A DNA stretch of 32,140 nucleotides from Streptomyces tateyamensis (GTDB taxonomy: Bacteria; Actinomycetota; Actinomycetes; Streptomycetales; Streptomycetaceae): NCBI RefSeq assembly GCF_003205575.1, contig NZ_PYBW01000006.1, forward strand, positions 30,259-62,398, written 5' to 3'. Shown one piece after another: positions 30,049 through 32,140 of this stretch. The translations under genes were made by a program, and so were the position numbers. Under the pieces are notes generated by a model, which was given only the letters and a program-made list of their open reading frames with translations, had not been told where the DNA came from and did no database searches. Within the stretch, counting starts at the first letter, position 1; every line of letters starts with the position of its first letter.

Positions 30049-31272
30049 ATGCGAGCCGCCAAGGCGGAACGCCTGGGGCAGTGGGAGTCGGTGTCGGGTG
30101 GGCGACCACCGTGCTTGGTCGATCACGAGACGGAGATGCTCACCAAGCGGGGATGGCTGACGTTCGGTGAATTCTCCAACGGTGACCAGGTTCTCACCCT
30201 GAATCGGGCGACGGGCTCGGCCGAGTGGCAACCCGTGCTCGGGGTCGAGATCGCAGAGTCGGGCTGGCGCCGGATGATCCTGATGGACGGACAGGCACAC
30301 TCCTCGCTGACCGTGCCGAGCCATCAGTGGGCGGTGGAGCGGTACTCACGTCGTCCGAGCGCCCCGAGGCAACGCGACGGGCGAGGCTGCCGGGCCGTGG
30401 GCGCCGACCGTGCTCCTGTTCAAGTTGCTTCCTGGGAACGGGAATTCGCCTCGACAGAGCAATTGAGAGAGCTGCACCGAGTTGTCGCTCTGGCGCCATT
30501 GGGAGACCCGCCGCCGTTGCCGGTCCATGACGATGCCTTCGTGGAGTTGGTCGCCTGGTTCTGGACCGAAGGTCACATCAATCGGAGTCGTGGAAAACTC
30601 ACTTCCGGGGTGACGATCTATCAGTCTCACGTGGCCAATCCTCGCCACGTCGACCGCATTCGCGCCATGCTGAGCAGGCTGTACGGGTCTCCGGTCGAAG
30701 CCCTGTCCCGCCAGGGTGACACGGTTCCGAGGTGGCGTGTGTACCGGAACGGGCACAAGACCGAGTTCCGGCTCAACCACGTCGCGGGTGCTGAGGTTCT
30801 CCGGGTGGTAGCGGCACCGGACAAGGTTGTCCGCCCGGAGTTCATCTCGTCCTTGACGGCCGGACAGCTTGAGCTCTTCATCGACGTTTCGATTCTGGCT
30901 GATGGCTGCTATTCCGTAGGAGGCGGAGCCGAGATCACCCAGAAGGTCCGCGAGCGCCTGGATGCCCTACAGATTGCCTGCGCGCTGACGGGCCGCTACA
31001 CCAACCTCAGGCCGTCGCACTATCGAGGCGTTGAACGCTGGGCGCTGGGTATTAGTGGATCGGTCCGCACTACTCGGTTCTTCCCGGTGTCCGCTGCCAA
31101 ACGAGGTGGAAGATTCACTATTTCCACCGTCTGGCACCGAGGTCCGGTGTGGGGGCCGCGAACGGTCAACGGGTTCTGGATGGCAAGGCGTCGTGGGACG
31201 GTCTACTTCACGGGCGGGCCGGTTGTTCCAGTGCAGGGTTGCGTCGTCCCCCGAACAAGGGAGTCGAATTGA
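30049..31272 (+). CDS. intein-like Hint/LAGLIDADG protein, altered C-terminal splice site
   Basis: The 407-residue protein is built like an intein. It opens with a 21-residue head (MRAAKAERLGQWESVSGGRP...), then the N-terminal splicing block CLVDHETEMLTKRGW...NGDQVLTLN with Cys22, and block B HSSLTVPSHQW with the T-x-x-H pattern. Two LAGLIDADG-type endonuclease motifs follow, ELVAWFWTEGH and LFIDVSILADGC, each keeping its acidic residue. The C-terminal block reads GFWMARRRGTVYFTGGPVV, where related inteins end FTGN before Cys/Ser/Thr; here Gly replaces Asn and Pro follows, so splicing should fail. The 17-residue tail ends at TGA 31272, overlapping the amidase TTG. ATG at 30049 has a G-rich ribosome binding site. 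GC content is visibly lower than in neighbours, suggesting acquisition. Confidence 0.75.
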   Translation: MRAAKAERLGQWESVSGGRPPCLVDHETEMLTKRGWLTFGEFSNGDQVLTLNRATGSAEWQPVLGVEIAESGWRRMILMDGQAHSSLTVPSHQWAVERYSRRPSAPRQRDGRGCRAVGADRAPVQVASWEREFASTEQLRELHRVVALAPLGDPPPLPVHDDAFVELVAWFWTEGHINRSRGKLTSGVTIYQSHVANPRHVDRIRAMLSRLYGSPVEALSRQGDTVPRWRVYRNGHKTEFRLNHVAGAEVLRVVAAPDKVVRPEFISSLTAGQLELFIDVSILADGCYSVGGGAEITQKVRERLDALQIACALTGRYTNLRPSHYRGVERWALGISGSVRTTRFFPVSAAKRGGRFTISTVWHRGPVWGPRTVNGFWMARRRGTVYFTGGPVVPVQGCVVPRTRESN

Positions 31273-32099
31273 AGTTCGTCAGCCGCGCCGAATGGGGTGC
31301 TCAACCCCCGAAGCAGGATTGGGCCTATGTCGAGAGCACGCTCGGCGTCAAGGTCCACTACGAGGGCACTGAGGTTCCTGCAGATCTGGTGAACCATCAT
31401 GAGTGGTGCGCGGGGCGGGTCCGTGACATTCAGGCTGCTCACATGGCCAATCTCAGCGAAGGTTGGATTGACGTCGCATACAATGCGATTATTTGCCCGC
31501 ATTCCTACGTCTTCGAAGGGCGCGGCCTGCACCACGAGACCGGGGCCAACGGCAACCAGCCGCTCAACCGGGCGCACTACGGGATCTGCGGGATGGTCGG
31601 GAGTTCCGGGCTGACCCAACCGACCGATGCGTTGCTGGGTGGGCTGCGGGACGCGATCGAGTGGTTGCAGCAGGAGGGCGGGGCCGGGCCCGAGATCAAG
31701 GGGCACCGGGACGGGTATGCGACGGACTGTCCGGGGGATCCGCTCTACGCCTGGGTGCAGGCGGGGGCGCCGCGGCCCGGGGGGGGGGGGGCGCGGCCCG
31801 GGGGTGGTGGGGGCGTTGTCGGGGGCGGGGGTTCGGGGAGTTCGTCCGCGCCGCCGTGGCCCGGGGAGGACCTGTCGCTGCGGGACCCGATGCTGCACGA
31901 CGACAACGTGCGCAGATGGCAGCAGCGGATGGCCGACCGGGGCTGGAGCATCACGGTGGACGGCTGGTACGGGCAGCAGAGCAGGAGCGTCTGCGAGCAG
32001 TTCCAGCAGGACTCGACCGCTCACGGCTGGCCGCTTGTCGTGGACGGGGTGGTCGGTCCGGCGACCTGGCGGGCGAGTTGGGAGCGGCCGGTCAGCTGA
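31269..32099 (+). CDS. peptidoglycan-recognition amidase with peptidoglycan-binding domain
   Basis: The 276-residue protein has an N-terminal PGRP/amidase_2 domain (about 1-165) of the N-acetylmuramoyl-L-alanine amidase type. Zinc ligands are visible as His30 (VKVHYEG), His146 (IKGHRDG) and Cys154 (DCPGD), with the family stretches FVSRAEWGA, AYNAIICPHSYVFEGRGLHH and GANGNQPLNRAHY. A Gly-rich linker (about 167-195) leads to a C-terminal peptidoglycan-binding domain (VRRWQQRMADRGWSITVDGW, LVVDGVVGPATW). There is no signal peptide, as in phage endolysins. The TTG start at 31269 has AGGGAG 6 nt upstream and overlaps the Hint stop as TTGA, so the pair is translationally coupled. The 5' half has lower GC than the 3' half. 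Confidence 0.88.
   Translation: MKFVSRAEWGAQPPKQDWAYVESTLGVKVHYEGTEVPADLVNHHEWCAGRVRDIQAAHMANLSEGWIDVAYNAIICPHSYVFEGRGLHHETGANGNQPLNRAHYGICGMVGSSGLTQPTDALLGGLRDAIEWLQQEGGAGPEIKGHRDGYATDCPGDPLYAWVQAGAPRPGGGGARPGGGGGVVGGGGSGSSSAPPWPGEDLSLRDPMLHDDNVRRWQQRMADRGWSITVDGWYGQQSRSVCEQFQQDSTAHGWPLVVDGVVGPATWRASWERPVS
31779..31791 (+). repeat. 13-G homopolymer in amidase linker
   Basis: Thirteen consecutive G bases lie within the codons for the Gly-rich linker of the amidase. Length change by slippage would shift the frame and remove the peptidoglycan-binding domain. The present length keeps the frame open. A sequencing artefact in the run length is also possible. Confidence 0.9.
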
Positions 32100-32110
32100 C
32101 CGCGCGGGCG

Positions 32111-32133
32111 GGCCCCGCCGTGGGGGCGGGGCC
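32111..32133 (+). terminator. hairpin terminator after amidase gene
   Basis: GGCCCCGCC (32111-32119) pairs perfectly with GGCGGGGCC (32125-32133) around a 5-nt loop, 11 bp after the amidase stop. No T-run follows within the window. Confidence 0.75.
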
Positions 32134-32140
32134 GGCCGGG

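Noticed and set aside
31203..32024. 273-codon minus-strand frame opposite the amidase
   Set aside because: Shadow frame without domain features. The plus-strand amidase keeps zinc ligands and family motifs.

Overview
The window is chromosomal DNA of a very high-GC actinomycete, almost certainly a member of the Streptomycetaceae (Streptomyces or Kitasatospora type). The grounds are the GC-rich third codon positions, frequent GTG and TTG starts, GTGA-type stop/start overlaps, TANNNT -10 boxes placed 6-7 nt before start codons, and a sulfur operon with the gene order seen in streptomycetes. No tRNA, rRNA, IS element or CRISPR array was seen.

Left part (1-9300): a cold-shock protein with a long 5' leader and a cold-type DEAD-box helicase; a divergent ohrR/ohr pair for organic peroxide defence; a triple-S1-repeat protein; two close VOC-domain paralogues flanking a GNAT acetyltransferase; a decayed PIN-type toxin-antitoxin pair beside an intact YefM/YoeB pair; a HELAH zinc-protease-like protein and an MmyB-type XRE regulator. 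A secreted beta-propeller protein follows (9424-10452).

Centre (10427-20334, minus strand): a sulfur assimilation locus. In order of transcription it holds a short leader peptide, ferredoxin-type sulfite reductase, a 59-residue zinc-ribbon protein, cysH, cysC, cysD, cysN, an ssuABC-type sulfonate importer and a sirohydrochlorin chelatase that supports siroheme for the reductase. Sulfate activation (CysDNC), reduction (CysH, Sir), organosulfur import (Ssu) and cofactor supply (CbiX type) thus sit together. Hairpins lie between cysN and ssuA and between ssuA and ssuB, and 26-bp tandem hairpin repeats lie between cysH and cysC.

Right part (20489-32140): a YihY-family membrane protein; a small SD-led ORF upstream of the ribosome-assembly GTPase rsgA; an Ada-AlkA fusion for alkylation repair; a MarR regulator; a three-gene exported or membrane cluster (DUF305, DUF3105, Cys/Pro-rich protein); a degenerate PP2C-like protein; a TetR regulator with a palindromic operator candidate; and a pair that looks acquired. 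The pair is an intein-like Hint/LAGLIDADG protein with an altered splice end, joined by a 4-bp overlap to a peptidoglycan-recognition amidase without signal peptide. This last pair is the most unusual arrangement in the window.
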